From Candidatus Heimdallarchaeota archaeon (GTDB lineage Archaea > Asgardarchaeota > Heimdallarchaeia > JABLTI01), in NCBI GenBank assembly GCA_019894765.1, contig JAGXNT010000026.1:1-6670 (forward strand): a DNA stretch of 6,670 nt, given 5' to 3'. Within the stretch, counting starts at the first letter, position 1, and each line of letters starts with the position of its first letter. Below are positions 1 through 5,773 of the stretch, piece by piece. The notes beneath the pieces are model-generated. The model was given only the letters and a program-made list of their open reading frames with translations. It searched no databases and was not told where the DNA came from. A program made the position numbers and the translations under genes.

Positions 1-24
1 GAGCAACATTTTTTTCAGTCTTAA

Positions 25-253
25 AAGACGAAATACCACCAAGGGAAACCCATTGCCAAGGAATTCTTCTACGATTCTTTAATGGAACAACAAAATTCAT
101 GAGACGCTTAACCAAGAAATGGGAAATCCTATTTCCGAAAGCAAACTTGTCAGTCGACATAAAAAAACTACTCGAGCTCATAGCTTAAAACATTTTGTAT
201 ATATGAAGATTCAAATTGGACAGTCAAATGCTGAGGTAGAAACCTTTTTTTGA
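25..253 (+). pseudogene. Decayed tyrosine recombinase (integrase) C-terminal remnant
   Basis: No intact gene covers this stretch, but two adjoining frames read like one tyrosine recombinase tail. Frame 1 (25-102) gives GKPIAKEFFYDSL, which resembles the segment before the last catalytic box. Frame 2 (83-253) then gives KKTTRAHSLKHFVYMKIQIG followed by QSNAEVETFF and a stop. AHSLKHF matches the conserved H-x-x-R/K box of the family (usually HSLRH), and the downstream residues fit the helix that leads to the G-H motif. The join needs a +1 shift near 83-100. The final G-H and the catalytic Tyr are missing, and a TGA occurs at 251-253. The 5' part lies outside the window. I see a remnant of an integrase or mobile-element recombinase rather than a working enzyme. 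The match is by eye to a short motif, so other explanations remain open. Confidence 0.4.
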
Positions 254-291
254 AGACAGAATGAAAGTGATAAACAATAGATGACGAATTT

Positions 292-295
292 GGAG
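292..295 (+). promoter_or_regulatory. Ribosome binding site of the GNAT gene
   Basis: GGAG lies 10 bases upstream of the TTG at 306. It supports translation from this TTG rather than from the first internal ATG, which would remove 20 residues from the N-terminal strand of the fold. Confidence 0.45.
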
Positions 296-305
296 TCTCA
301 AAAAA

Positions 306-1115
306 TTGGAACTAGACTATTACCTAAGAGATCTTAATACTGATGATTGGTCAAAATTCAATGAAATGGACAAAATAATCTTTCCAGACGAACAAATGAG
401 AGAAAGCAGTTATTTAAGTGGGTTATCAGGATTAAAATCCTTGTCTGTAATAGCTGTCCATAAGGAATCAAAAGATTTCATAGGGTACTACAAAATAGGG
501 GTCTATGGAAACGAAGGACACGTCATGAGAATAGGGGTGCACCCAGAACATCGAAGAAAAGGTCTTGGTTCGCATTTATTGGAAAGAAGTATGCATCATT
601 TGAAGAACGCAGGATGCAAAAGCTATTACCTCTACGTAGTGGAAAACAATGAAGCTGCAATAAGATTATACAAAAAACATGGGTACGAAGTAGATAAAAA
701 AAGCTGGCAATTCATATTTCCCTACAAGAAATTAACCACGAACCCTAGAGGAAAAATCAGACATGTAGAATGGGGAGAAATACAAATGATTTGCCTTAGA
801 TTCAACTTGAATCCAGTGCTAATTCAACAATACTTCGGTAAAGAAAACCAGCACGTTTTGGTTTTTGAAGTCATGGGACAACAAATTGGTTTTACGCGAT
901 TCAGCCCAGACTTCCCAGGGGGAATGCCATTCCTGCTGAAAGATCCAAATTATGCCATAGATTTTGTGTCACATTTGAAGACCTACATAACAAACCACGA
1001 TTTCGATAGTATAAAAACTACTTTTGATGATCAAGAAAATTTGGTGACCTATCTACAAAAAGAAAAGATACCACTAAATTATGAACTACTCAAAATGAGA
1101 AGAGCAGCAGATTAG
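306..1115 (+). CDS. GNAT-family N-acetyltransferase, probably tandem with a degenerate second domain
   Basis: This is a cytoplasmic acetyl-CoA-dependent N-acetyltransferase of 269 residues; the acceptor substrate is unknown. The first domain (about 1-135) has the GNAT signature. IGVHPEHRRKGLGSHLL at 76-92 contains the acetyl-CoA pyrophosphate loop R-R-K-G-L-G (83-88), and NEAAIRLYKKHGYE at 115-128 is the usual motif B with the late Tyr. Residues about 140-269 do not show this signature. They do end with a pattern (VTYLQKEKIPLNYELLKMRR) that resembles the last helix and strand of a GNAT domain, so a second, degenerate copy is likely. The start is TTG with GGAG ten bases upstream. The gene follows a recombinase remnant and converges with the zinc-ribbon gene, leaving 17 bp between the stops. 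The family call is firm. Substrate assignments such as ribosomal protein or small molecule cannot be made. Confidence 0.88.
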   Translation: MELDYYLRDLNTDDWSKFNEMDKIIFPDEQMRESSYLSGLSGLKSLSVIAVHKESKDFIGYYKIGVYGNEGHVMRIGVHPEHRRKGLGSHLLERSMHHLKNAGCKSYYLYVVENNEAAIRLYKKHGYEVDKKSWQFIFPYKKLTTNPRGKIRHVEWGEIQMICLRFNLNPVLIQQYFGKENQHVLVFEVMGQQIGFTRFSPDFPGGMPFLLKDPNYAIDFVSHLKTYITNHDFDSIKTTFDDQENLVTYLQKEKIPLNYELLKMRRAAD

Positions 1116-1132
1116 AGTAGGAAAAGAGTGAG

Positions 1133-1498
1133 CTATCTTCTACGACCAGCAATCTGTGCAAAACAGAAGAGAATAAAAAATAAAACCCGAAAAATTAAGT
1201 AAAGACTCCAACACATATAGAAAAACCATTCAATAGGGTGCTTAGCAGAACGTTTCCTTTTAGGAGGTTGATACCACTTTCTAGTGCTATCAGCTGGTTC
1301 AGTATAGTAACCACCACTACCATAAGAATAGGACTCTTCAGATGATGGTGTCGAACTATCAAATTGATCAGTTGGTTTGCTTTCTTCAAAAGAGTAACTA
1401 CTAGAAGCTTGCTCAGCAGTGATAGTAGTTCCACAGAAGGGACAGAAAACATCATCACTCTTAACTGCTACTCCACAATTGGGACAGGTCTTTGCCAA
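1133..1498 (-). CDS. Small membrane protein with N-terminal zinc ribbon
   Basis: The 121-residue protein starts with a zinc ribbon made of CPNCG (Cys5, Cys8) and CPFCG (Cys19, Cys22), the common archaeal two-knuckle form. A low-complexity Ser/Glu/Tyr/Gly linker follows (about 30-70), then a basic patch PPKRKR (78-83), a hydrophobic segment rich in Phe, Leu and Trp (about 90-116), and the C-terminus GRRR. The basic residues on both sides of the helix suggest a membrane-anchored ribbon facing the cytoplasm. Start choice: TTG at 1498, with GAGG (complement of 1506-1509) seven bases upstream. Its function is unknown; such ribbons often bind partner proteins or nucleic acid. It is transcribed away from the THEP1 gene across a 122-bp divergent region and meets the GNAT gene tail to tail. 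Confidence 0.82.
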   Translation of the reverse strand: MAKTCPNCGVAVKSDDVFCPFCGTTITAEQASSSYSFEESKPTDQFDSSTPSSEESYSYGSGGYYTEPADSTRKWYQPPKRKRSAKHPIEWFFYMCWSLYLIFRVLFFILFCFAQIAGRRR

Positions 1499-1505
1499 AG
1501 TAAAT

Positions 1506-1509
1506 CCTC
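1506..1509 (-). promoter_or_regulatory. Ribosome binding site of the zinc-ribbon gene
   Basis: On the minus strand GAGG lies seven bases before the TTG at 1498. It decides this non-ATG start: the first Met after it would lie beyond the zinc-ribbon cysteines. Confidence 0.5.
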
Positions 1510-1530
1510 AAGAGTAATATGGAGGAGCGG

Positions 1531-1539
1531 AATTAAAAA
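1531..1539 (-). promoter_or_regulatory. Possible TATA box for the zinc-ribbon gene
   Basis: On the minus strand the sequence TTTTTAATT lies about 35 bases upstream of the TTG start. If it acts as an archaeal TATA box, transcription would begin near 1510, giving a short leader that just includes the GAGG ribosome site. This is a composition and spacing argument only. Confidence 0.3.
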
Positions 1540-1573
1540 CCTTACATTTTCAGCAAATTAAAACACAGTTTTG

Positions 1574-1593
1574 CGAGAAAAAACTTACATAAA
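1574..1593 (+). promoter_or_regulatory. Possible BRE/TATA promoter of the THEP1-cupin unit
   Basis: A purine-rich stretch (GCGAGAAAAAA) resembling a BRE is followed by TTACATAA, ending about 28 bases before the ATG at 1621. Usual archaeal spacing would place the transcript start only a few bases before the ATG. That fits the lack of a clear Shine-Dalgarno sequence there. The rest of the 1499-1620 interval shows nothing else that I recognise. Confidence 0.3.
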
Positions 1594-1620
1594 GAAACTA
1601 TTAACTAAGAATAGAAGAAA

Positions 1621-2127
1621 ATGATGAACATAATACTCACAGGATTTCCAAGAGTAGGAAAAACAACAACCATAATGAAATTCTTGGAGAAAACAAAAAG
1701 AGAGTGCTCAGGGTTTTATACAGAAGAAATAAAGAACAAACAAGGAAGAAGAGAAGGATTCAAAATAATTGGGATAAGCACAGGAAAAGTAGGGACATTA
1801 GCCCATATCAATGTGGAGAGTTTCCGGAAAGTAGGGAAATACTTCGTTGATCTCGAGGGATTCGAAGCAGTAGCCCTGCCTGAAATGGATACAGAGGCGG
1901 AACTAGTGATCATAGATGAAATAGGGAAAATGGAACTATACTCAAGTAAATTCAAATTCCAGCTGTTACACAACCTGAACAATGCGAACGTATTAGCAAC
2001 GATAACAAAAAAAGGAGGAGGGAATTACGTAGAACTAATGAAAAAAAGAGCAAATATAGAACTAATAGAACTAACAAAAAAGAATAGGGATCAAGTAGGA
2101 TCAGAGTTACTCAAGAGAATAGGCTAA
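1621..2127 (+). CDS. THEP1-family nucleoside-triphosphatase (NTPase_1, NTPCR-like)
   Basis: This is a 168-residue P-loop enzyme of the THEP1/NTPCR family, whose studied members hydrolyse NTPs to NDPs in vitro and whose cellular role is unsettled. It has a Walker A motif at 8-16 (GFPRVGKTT) and the family-typical GFYTEEI at 31-37. G-F-K-I-I lies at 46-50, and the Walker B motif extends into the hallmark DEIGKMEL (99-106). Length is normal for the family (roughly 170-190). ATG codons at 1621 and 1624 are both possible starts; I keep the first. No strong ribosome site is visible, which suggests a nearly leaderless message. The cupin gene begins 7 bp after its stop, so the two are very likely co-transcribed. 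Arg11 replaces the Gly often seen in the P-loop (GxPGxGKTT), a tolerated variation. Confidence 0.93.
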   Translation: MMNIILTGFPRVGKTTTIMKFLEKTKRECSGFYTEEIKNKQGRREGFKIIGISTGKVGTLAHINVESFRKVGKYFVDLEGFEAVALPEMDTEAELVIIDEIGKMELYSSKFKFQLLHNLNNANVLATITKKGGGNYVELMKKRANIELIELTKKNRDQVGSELLKRIG

Positions 2128-2134
2128 AAAACAA

Positions 2135-2518
2135 ATGGAAGAACGAAAAATGAAACAGAAAAAAATCCCCGAAAATATAAAGGAACTAGTTTACGGAACA
2201 ACGATAAGCCAAGACGGGTGTAAAATTCTAGAGCTAGAAAGAAATGAGCAGTACTCACTAGCATACGGGGAATTAGCAGTCGGAGAGGAAAGCAAAGCAC
2301 ACAAAATGGAGATGCAGGAACTATACTATATTATTCAAGGAAAAGGAAAAATAACCGTAAACAAGGAAGAAAAGGAAATAGAGAAAGGCGATATTATAAT
2401 TTTACCTGAAGAGGCTGTACAAAAACTGGAAAACACTGGAAAAGAACCACTCAAATTCCTCATGATAGTGAATCCCCCATACGATTCAGAGAAAGAACAG
2501 ATAGTAGAAGAGTTGTAA
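2135..2518 (+). CDS. Small single-domain cupin protein with degenerate metal site
   Basis: The 127-residue protein folds as one cupin barrel (about 40-115), similar to small archaeal proteins often labelled mannose-6-phosphate isomerase-like. Motif 1 is G50...H56-K-M58-E59-M-Q-E62-LYYIIQG69. Motif 2 is G85-D86-IIILP91-E-E-A-V-Q96-K-L-E-N100. Of the usual ligands, the first His (H56) and the Glu (E62) are kept, but the second His is M58 and the motif 2 His is Q96. Normal metal-dependent catalysis is therefore doubtful, and ligand binding or a structural role is possible. The start at 2135 gives MEERKMKQ. The ATG at 2150 is an alternative, with GGAAG (2137-2141) eight bases before it. The gene sits 7 bp downstream of the THEP1 gene in an apparent operon. 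The opposite-strand reading frame that overlaps its 3' half is probably spurious there. Confidence 0.9.
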   Translation: MEERKMKQKKIPENIKELVYGTTISQDGCKILELERNEQYSLAYGELAVGEESKAHKMEMQELYYIIQGKGKITVNKEEKEIEKGDIIILPEEAVQKLENTGKEPLKFLMIVNPPYDSEKEQIVEEL

Positions 2519-3681
2519 TGCAGAAAAAGTAAAAAAGAATCTGGGTATTTAATATTAAACCCATAATTGGGAGAATCAAAAATGGGTAACAGAACATGAA
2601 AATATGATTGACAATTTGGACATCTGTAGATAATTCTATTCTCTTTGATCCTAATTTTACAGATAGCACATTTTTGAGTGCCATACTTTGAATATTCATA
2701 GACAATTGGAACTAGAGATAAAATTAACTCCTTGTTAAAGACAGATTCAATAGGCGTTTCAGAACGTGAAAATTCAGTGTTATCAGCTAGGAGATCGAAA
2801 TCTTCTAATTCAATTTTTTCTTTTAGTTTTGATTTATTCTTTTTGCGAGCACGAATATAAAGAACATAAAATAATGTGCCTAGAAAACCTACTAAAAATA
2901 ATATAAGAAGAACAATTACAATGGGATTTGAAATCAACCAAGCAAATCCACCAGGATTAATTGGAGAATGGTTTTCAATATTTAGCTCAGCAGATATGCC
3001 TGTAAAATCAAAGGAAAAGTCAGTTCCTGCATAACTACCTGAATAGGGAGTAAATTTGATAAGAATGAAGCTGACAGGGAATGTTTCTAAGAGACGATAA
3101 GAATTACTAACTTTAAGCTCAGACTCACTAGTAATATAAAGACCTAGATTATCTCCAATTCTATTCATATTGAAAGTAATTGAATCTGAAAGAAGGAGAC
3201 CAGCACTTCTCCATTCATAAAGATAAGGGGCAAAAAGAGCAATAGTCTCATAAGTACCTGTATCAACAGGGTTCAAGTCATAAATAGAACAAAAATAAAG
3301 ACCACGAAAGCCAGCATTAGAGTTATCACCAAAGAGAATTTCAAGCTTACCGAAGAGACTGATGTAAGAATAATTGAGATTCAAAGAACATGAAAAATCA
3401 GAACAAGTACCAATATTACCGAAATTGTAGATATAAGATTCTTCATTAAGAGTAGAATAGTTTTCATTATAAGAAAAATGGAGAGAGCTATTAGTCTTAA
3501 CACTATCAACCATTAAGCTATTTCTATGTAGTGTAAAAAGATCGAAATCAGTAACCTCAAAGATATGTGTAGTTTCAAGAAAAGGAGTGATATCGGAACG
3601 AGAATCAGTACAGATAATAGGAAAGTAATTACAAGAAATAAGTAAAAATCCTACAAAAAGTAATAAAAAATTCCCTTTCAT
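2335..3681 (-). CDS. Signal-peptide / single-TM protein with cytoplasmic zinc-finger tail (3' end doubtful)
   Basis: I do not recognise a named family. Counting from the ATG at 3681, residues 1-24 form a signal peptide or lipobox-like leader (MKGNFLLLFVGFLLISCNYF). Residues about 25-248 are a polar, Asn/Ser/Tyr-rich and probably beta-rich outer domain, and 252-276 a strong membrane helix followed by RARKKNKSKLK as the inside anchor. An acidic linker leads to a C-x2-C-x12-C-x2-C zinc finger (Cys338, 341, 354, 357) and a nearby His362. This looks like an outside-sensing, inside-zinc-finger design. No ribosome site precedes the 3681 ATG. The frame is open upstream to ATGs at 3861 and 3873, both after purine-rich sites, but that extra part is Phe-rich and looks noncoding. 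At the 3' end the frame overlaps the cupin gene antisense by 184 bp; the true end is probably near 2520-2580, before or at the terminator, through a frameshift. Confidence 0.65.
   Translation of the reverse strand: MKGNFLLLFVGFLLISCNYFPIICTDSRSDITPFLETTHIFEVTDFDLFTLHRNSLMVDSVKTNSSLHFSYNENYSTLNEESYIYNFGNIGTCSDFSCSLNLNYSYISLFGKLEILFGDNSNAGFRGLYFCSIYDLNPVDTGTYETIALFAPYLYEWRSAGLLLSDSITFNMNRIGDNLGLYITSESELKVSNSYRLLETFPVSFILIKFTPYSGSYAGTDFSFDFTGISAELNIENHSPINPGGFAWLISNPIVIVLLILFLVGFLGTLFYVLYIRARKKNKSKLKEKIELEDFDLLADNTEFSRSETPIESVFNKELILSLVPIVYEYSKYGTQKCAICKIRIKENRIIYRCPNCQSYFHVLLPIFDSPNYGFNIKYPDSFLLFLHYNSSTICSFSESYGGFTIMRNLSGSFPVFSSFCTASSGKIIISPFSISFSSLFTVIFPFP
2524..2563 (-). terminator. Hairpin plus U-tract terminator inside the minus-strand frame
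   Basis: TGGG (2542-2545) pairs with CCCA (2560-2563) around the perfect palindrome TTTAATATTAAA (2548-2559), leaving a two-base bulge. Read on the minus strand, the hairpin is followed by runs of six and five U (2536-2531 and 2528-2524). This is the form expected of a transcript end for the zinc-finger membrane gene, just before it would enter the antisense of the cupin. On the plus strand, the hairpin lies 23 bp after the cupin stop but has no T-run behind it. Confidence 0.5.
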
Positions 3682-3895
3682 ATAAAAACAATAACAAAGA
3701 ACAAATAAAAATGTTCGGCAAAAAGAATTTTGTACGGGAACAAAAAAGAAAAAAGAAAATTCCGAAAAAAAACGGAAAAAGAAACCCATTAACAAAACTT
3801 TTTTAAGGGGAAAATCCAACAAAAAGATAGAGGTTATGGTTATTAATTCTTTATTGACCATAATCTCCCCCATAAACCTCTCTCCCCTATTTAAA
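3682..3895 (-). other. Long A-rich (plus strand) leader between element A and the membrane-protein ATG
   Basis: On the minus strand this stretch is T-rich, open in the frame of the downstream gene, and would encode a Phe-rich peptide (FFFRFFSEFSFFFF). Purine-rich sites lie before ATG 3873 (GAGAGAGG, three bases away) and before ATG 3861 (GGGGGAG). Either the gene has an unusual hydrophobic N-terminal extension or, as I think more likely, this is an untranslated leader of about 190 bases. Open frames are expected by chance in such T-rich DNA. Confidence 0.4.
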
Positions 3896-3967
3896 CTCCC
3901 TTTTCCCGCGACGGGGGCTAGTTTGCCCTCGTCCGGTTTTAGTTTGTTTCAGCTCTTTTTGAGTTTT
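3896..3967 (-). promoter_or_regulatory. Conserved structured leader element, copy A
   Basis: Read on the minus strand, this copy holds AAAACTCAAAA (3967-3957), a 12-base spacer, AACTAAAACCGGACG (3944-3930), a hairpin, and the purine tail GGGAAAAGGGAG (3907-3896). The hairpin (3933-3910) pairs GACGAGGGC with GCCCCCGTC across the loop AAACTA; eight of nine pairs are Watson-Crick. Flanking CCG and CGG can extend the stem past a one-base bulge. The same arrangement recurs at 5774-5844. Over 49 aligned bases (3896-3944 against 5774-5822) 38 are identical. It lies upstream of the zinc-finger membrane protein in the direction of its transcription. I cannot match it to a known riboswitch or RNA family. 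Confidence 0.6.
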
Positions 3968-3972
3968 TTGAC

Positions 3973-3982
3973 ATTTTAAATT
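3973..3982 (-). promoter_or_regulatory. Possible TATA box upstream of element A
   Basis: AATTTAAAAT on the minus strand lies about 40 bases before the CCGG of element A. An AT-rich box (complement of 5856-5865) lies at about the same distance from element B. If these are TATA boxes, transcripts would begin close to the AACTAAAACC segment, so that the hairpin sits near the 5' end of each message. Confidence 0.28.
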
Positions 3983-4119
3983 GCTTATTCTTCAATTTTT
4001 CTTTAATTAGATAAAATTTCAATTCGTTATCATATTAGGTAGTTATTAAAATAAAAAAAGATAATCAACTAGAGAAAAAAGAAAGTAATAAAACCTACAG
4101 ATTACCAAGGAATACTTAT
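3983..4119. other. Noncoding stretch between element A and the S41 gene stop
   Basis: This AT-rich interval has no open frame of note. It contains the A-runs that serve as minus-strand U-tracts behind the S41 gene (4050-4086). I see no other repeat or RNA. Confidence 0.45.
4050..4086 (-). terminator. U-tract terminator region of the S41 peptidase gene
   Basis: On the minus strand, two T-rich runs (TTTCTTTTTTCTC near 4085-4073 and CTTTTTTTATTTTAATAA near 4060-4043) occur 35-75 bases after the TAA at 4122-4120. Archaeal transcripts commonly end at such U-tracts without a hairpin, and none is evident here. Confidence 0.35.
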
Positions 4120-5718
4120 TTAACTCTTAATATAGTTTATCAATTCTTCCCAATCATTAAAATTGCTTTCATAATAAACATCTGGCATTGTATGAAATTC
4201 TTCATTTATTTCCCCTTCAAGAGTCATCCCGCATTCTTTAGCCATTGTTATAAGGAGTTTACTATTAGGTAATGCGAAGACTAGATAGGAACGAAGTAAA
4301 CCATCTCCTCCTCCTGCCGTGCCATAAATTTTAGCAAATCCCGTTTGTTTACAAAAACTAATTAAATATTCGGAAGCTGAATAAGTCATATCATCCACAA
4401 TAAGTGATATATTCCCTGTAAAGTTAAAATTACTAGTAGGTAATGGTAAAGACCATTCCCAAATATGAATATCATCAATAAAAGCATCTGTATATACTTC
4501 TGCGGGTAAAAAGCTTAGTTCTACTTTTGAAATTTTTGGAGAAGTTTGGTAATAATTATTTAAGTAACTATTAACATAAGTCCCATTTCTATATGCCATA
4601 TAGAAACTGAAATTCAAATCTGATGATTGAAGAGGTTTTATAATGTTATCCATCCAATAATAGATGCTTCCACCCGTATTATCCCTAATATCAATTATTA
4701 GATTATCATACCCCTCTATTTGTTCATAAAAAGCAATCATATCGCTATAGTCTTGAATTTTATTTTGATGTGAAAATGTTGGTAGATACATATACGCATT
4801 ATTACTATCTAATAACTTATACTCATTGGAAGAATATTTTGAAAAATCGGGGGGTAAGAAAGTTGGAGGATAGCCATAGTTTAAGGTTATATCAATAAAA
4901 TCAGTTGAATTATTTAATTTAATTTTATATATTGCATTAGTGCCAAAATGATAAGGTTTAAGGTATTTCAAATAGAGTTTGTTTCTAATGTAATCTATCT
5001 TCAATAAATCCTTATCAAATACTTGTTTTACTGCTTCATCTATTGGTGTTTCGTTTACTGCAACAATAATTGAACCATCAACAATACCATATGTTTCTAA
5101 AATACTACTGGCTCCATAAACTGAATAATTTCCCTTTTCATAGACTATTTGTAAATCAAAATATTGATACATTTCATAGCTAAGACTACTCAAGAAACTT
5201 TCCCAATAAGAATACGCTTGAGCAGTATATTCATTGAATGCATAACTATATGGATAGACATATTGATACATATCAGACAAGAATGAGTAACTATACTCGT
5301 TCCTTACTAAAAATGAATGTACATTTTGGAGTGCATATACTAGATCGTTAATCATTGCTAGAAATTCATTGTTGGATTGGCAATTGATTATTTTTTCGCG
5401 GTAAATTGGTATTAAATCTAACCAATTGTAATCATGCGTTCGTTCTCTTACCCATAGGAAGGGGTAATTTTCTTTGACTATATGCATTAGATAATATAAA
5501 TCCTCTAACCATTCATTTACTGTTAAAGCCGAGGGATGAATCGTATGAATATAAGGTGCTCCAAAATAAAAATCTGAATAAGATGGATATTCGACAGATT
5601 CATTTCTATTTTGAAAAACTGTCACATACAAAATTGATGAAACTACTATTATTGAAATAATAAATATTGATGAGAATATAATAACACCTTTCTTCAAGAA
5701 TTCCACCCAATGATTCAA
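4120..5718 (-). CDS. Membrane-anchored S41-family serine peptidase
   Basis: The 532-residue protein begins with a membrane anchor (about 11-34) that leaves the rest outside the cell. Residues 65-140 resemble the helical N-terminal domain of S41/IRBP-type peptidases and end in NVHSFLV (His134). About 195-280 is PDZ-like (ETYGIVDGSIIVAVNETPID at 208-227). The catalytic core holds LIIDIRDNTGGS (340-351) and VDDMTYSASEYL (441-452), where Ser447 in S-A-S-E is the expected nucleophile, then YGTAGGGDG (465-473). The Lys general base of CtpA/Prc-type members is not seen after GTAGG. A tricorn-like arrangement using His134 and a late Glu (Glu502 or Glu506) is more likely. TTG 5718 has no ribosome site. 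TTG 5697 follows GGGTGG (5703-5708) by five bases and gives a cleaner MKKG start, so 525 residues is a strong alternative. Conserved element B precedes the gene. Its substrate is unknown, presumably extracellular peptides. Confidence 0.9.
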   Translation of the reverse strand: MNHWVEFLKKGVIIFSSIFIISIIVVSSILYVTVFQNRNESVEYPSYSDFYFGAPYIHTIHPSALTVNEWLEDLYYLMHIVKENYPFLWVRERTHDYNWLDLIPIYREKIINCQSNNEFLAMINDLVYALQNVHSFLVRNEYSYSFLSDMYQYVYPYSYAFNEYTAQAYSYWESFLSSLSYEMYQYFDLQIVYEKGNYSVYGASSILETYGIVDGSIIVAVNETPIDEAVKQVFDKDLLKIDYIRNKLYLKYLKPYHFGTNAIYKIKLNNSTDFIDITLNYGYPPTFLPPDFSKYSSNEYKLLDSNNAYMYLPTFSHQNKIQDYSDMIAFYEQIEGYDNLIIDIRDNTGGSIYYWMDNIIKPLQSSDLNFSFYMAYRNGTYVNSYLNNYYQTSPKISKVELSFLPAEVYTDAFIDDIHIWEWSLPLPTSNFNFTGNISLIVDDMTYSASEYLISFCKQTGFAKIYGTAGGGDGLLRSYLVFALPNSKLLITMAKECGMTLEGEINEEFHTMPDVYYESNFNDWEELINYIKS

Positions 5719-5773
5719 TCAATTTAATAAAAATAAAAACATTTATTATTTTTTTTATTTATCTCAAAATTCT

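Noticed and set aside
1195..1458. Second minus-strand frame (87 codons) inside the zinc-ribbon gene
   Set aside because: It is an out-of-frame reading of the Ser/Tyr-rich linker; the in-frame product has paired CxxC motifs.
1364..1561. Plus-strand frame of 65 codons over the zinc-ribbon gene
   Set aside because: It is antisense to a well-supported zinc-ribbon N-terminus with its own ribosome site, and its translation has no recognisable motif.
1716..1982. Minus-strand frame opposite the THEP1 gene
   Set aside because: The plus strand encodes clear Walker A and B motifs, so the opposite frame is a shadow.
2460..2705. Minus-strand frame of 81 codons near the zinc finger
   Set aside because: It reads the zinc-finger region out of frame and loses the CxxC pairs. 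It could only matter as a frameshifted C-terminus, and the shorter frame ending at 2576 fits the terminator better.
3682..3873. Phe-rich N-terminal extension of the membrane protein from ATG 3873 or 3861
   Set aside because: A typical signal peptide begins at ATG 3681, and T-rich DNA has few stops by chance. Kept only as an alternative because purine-rich sites precede both upstream ATGs.
3896..3967. Element A as a plus-strand hairpin terminator followed by TTTTAG
   Set aside because: No plus-strand gene ends upstream of it, and in copy B the same orientation again lies upstream of a minus-strand gene.
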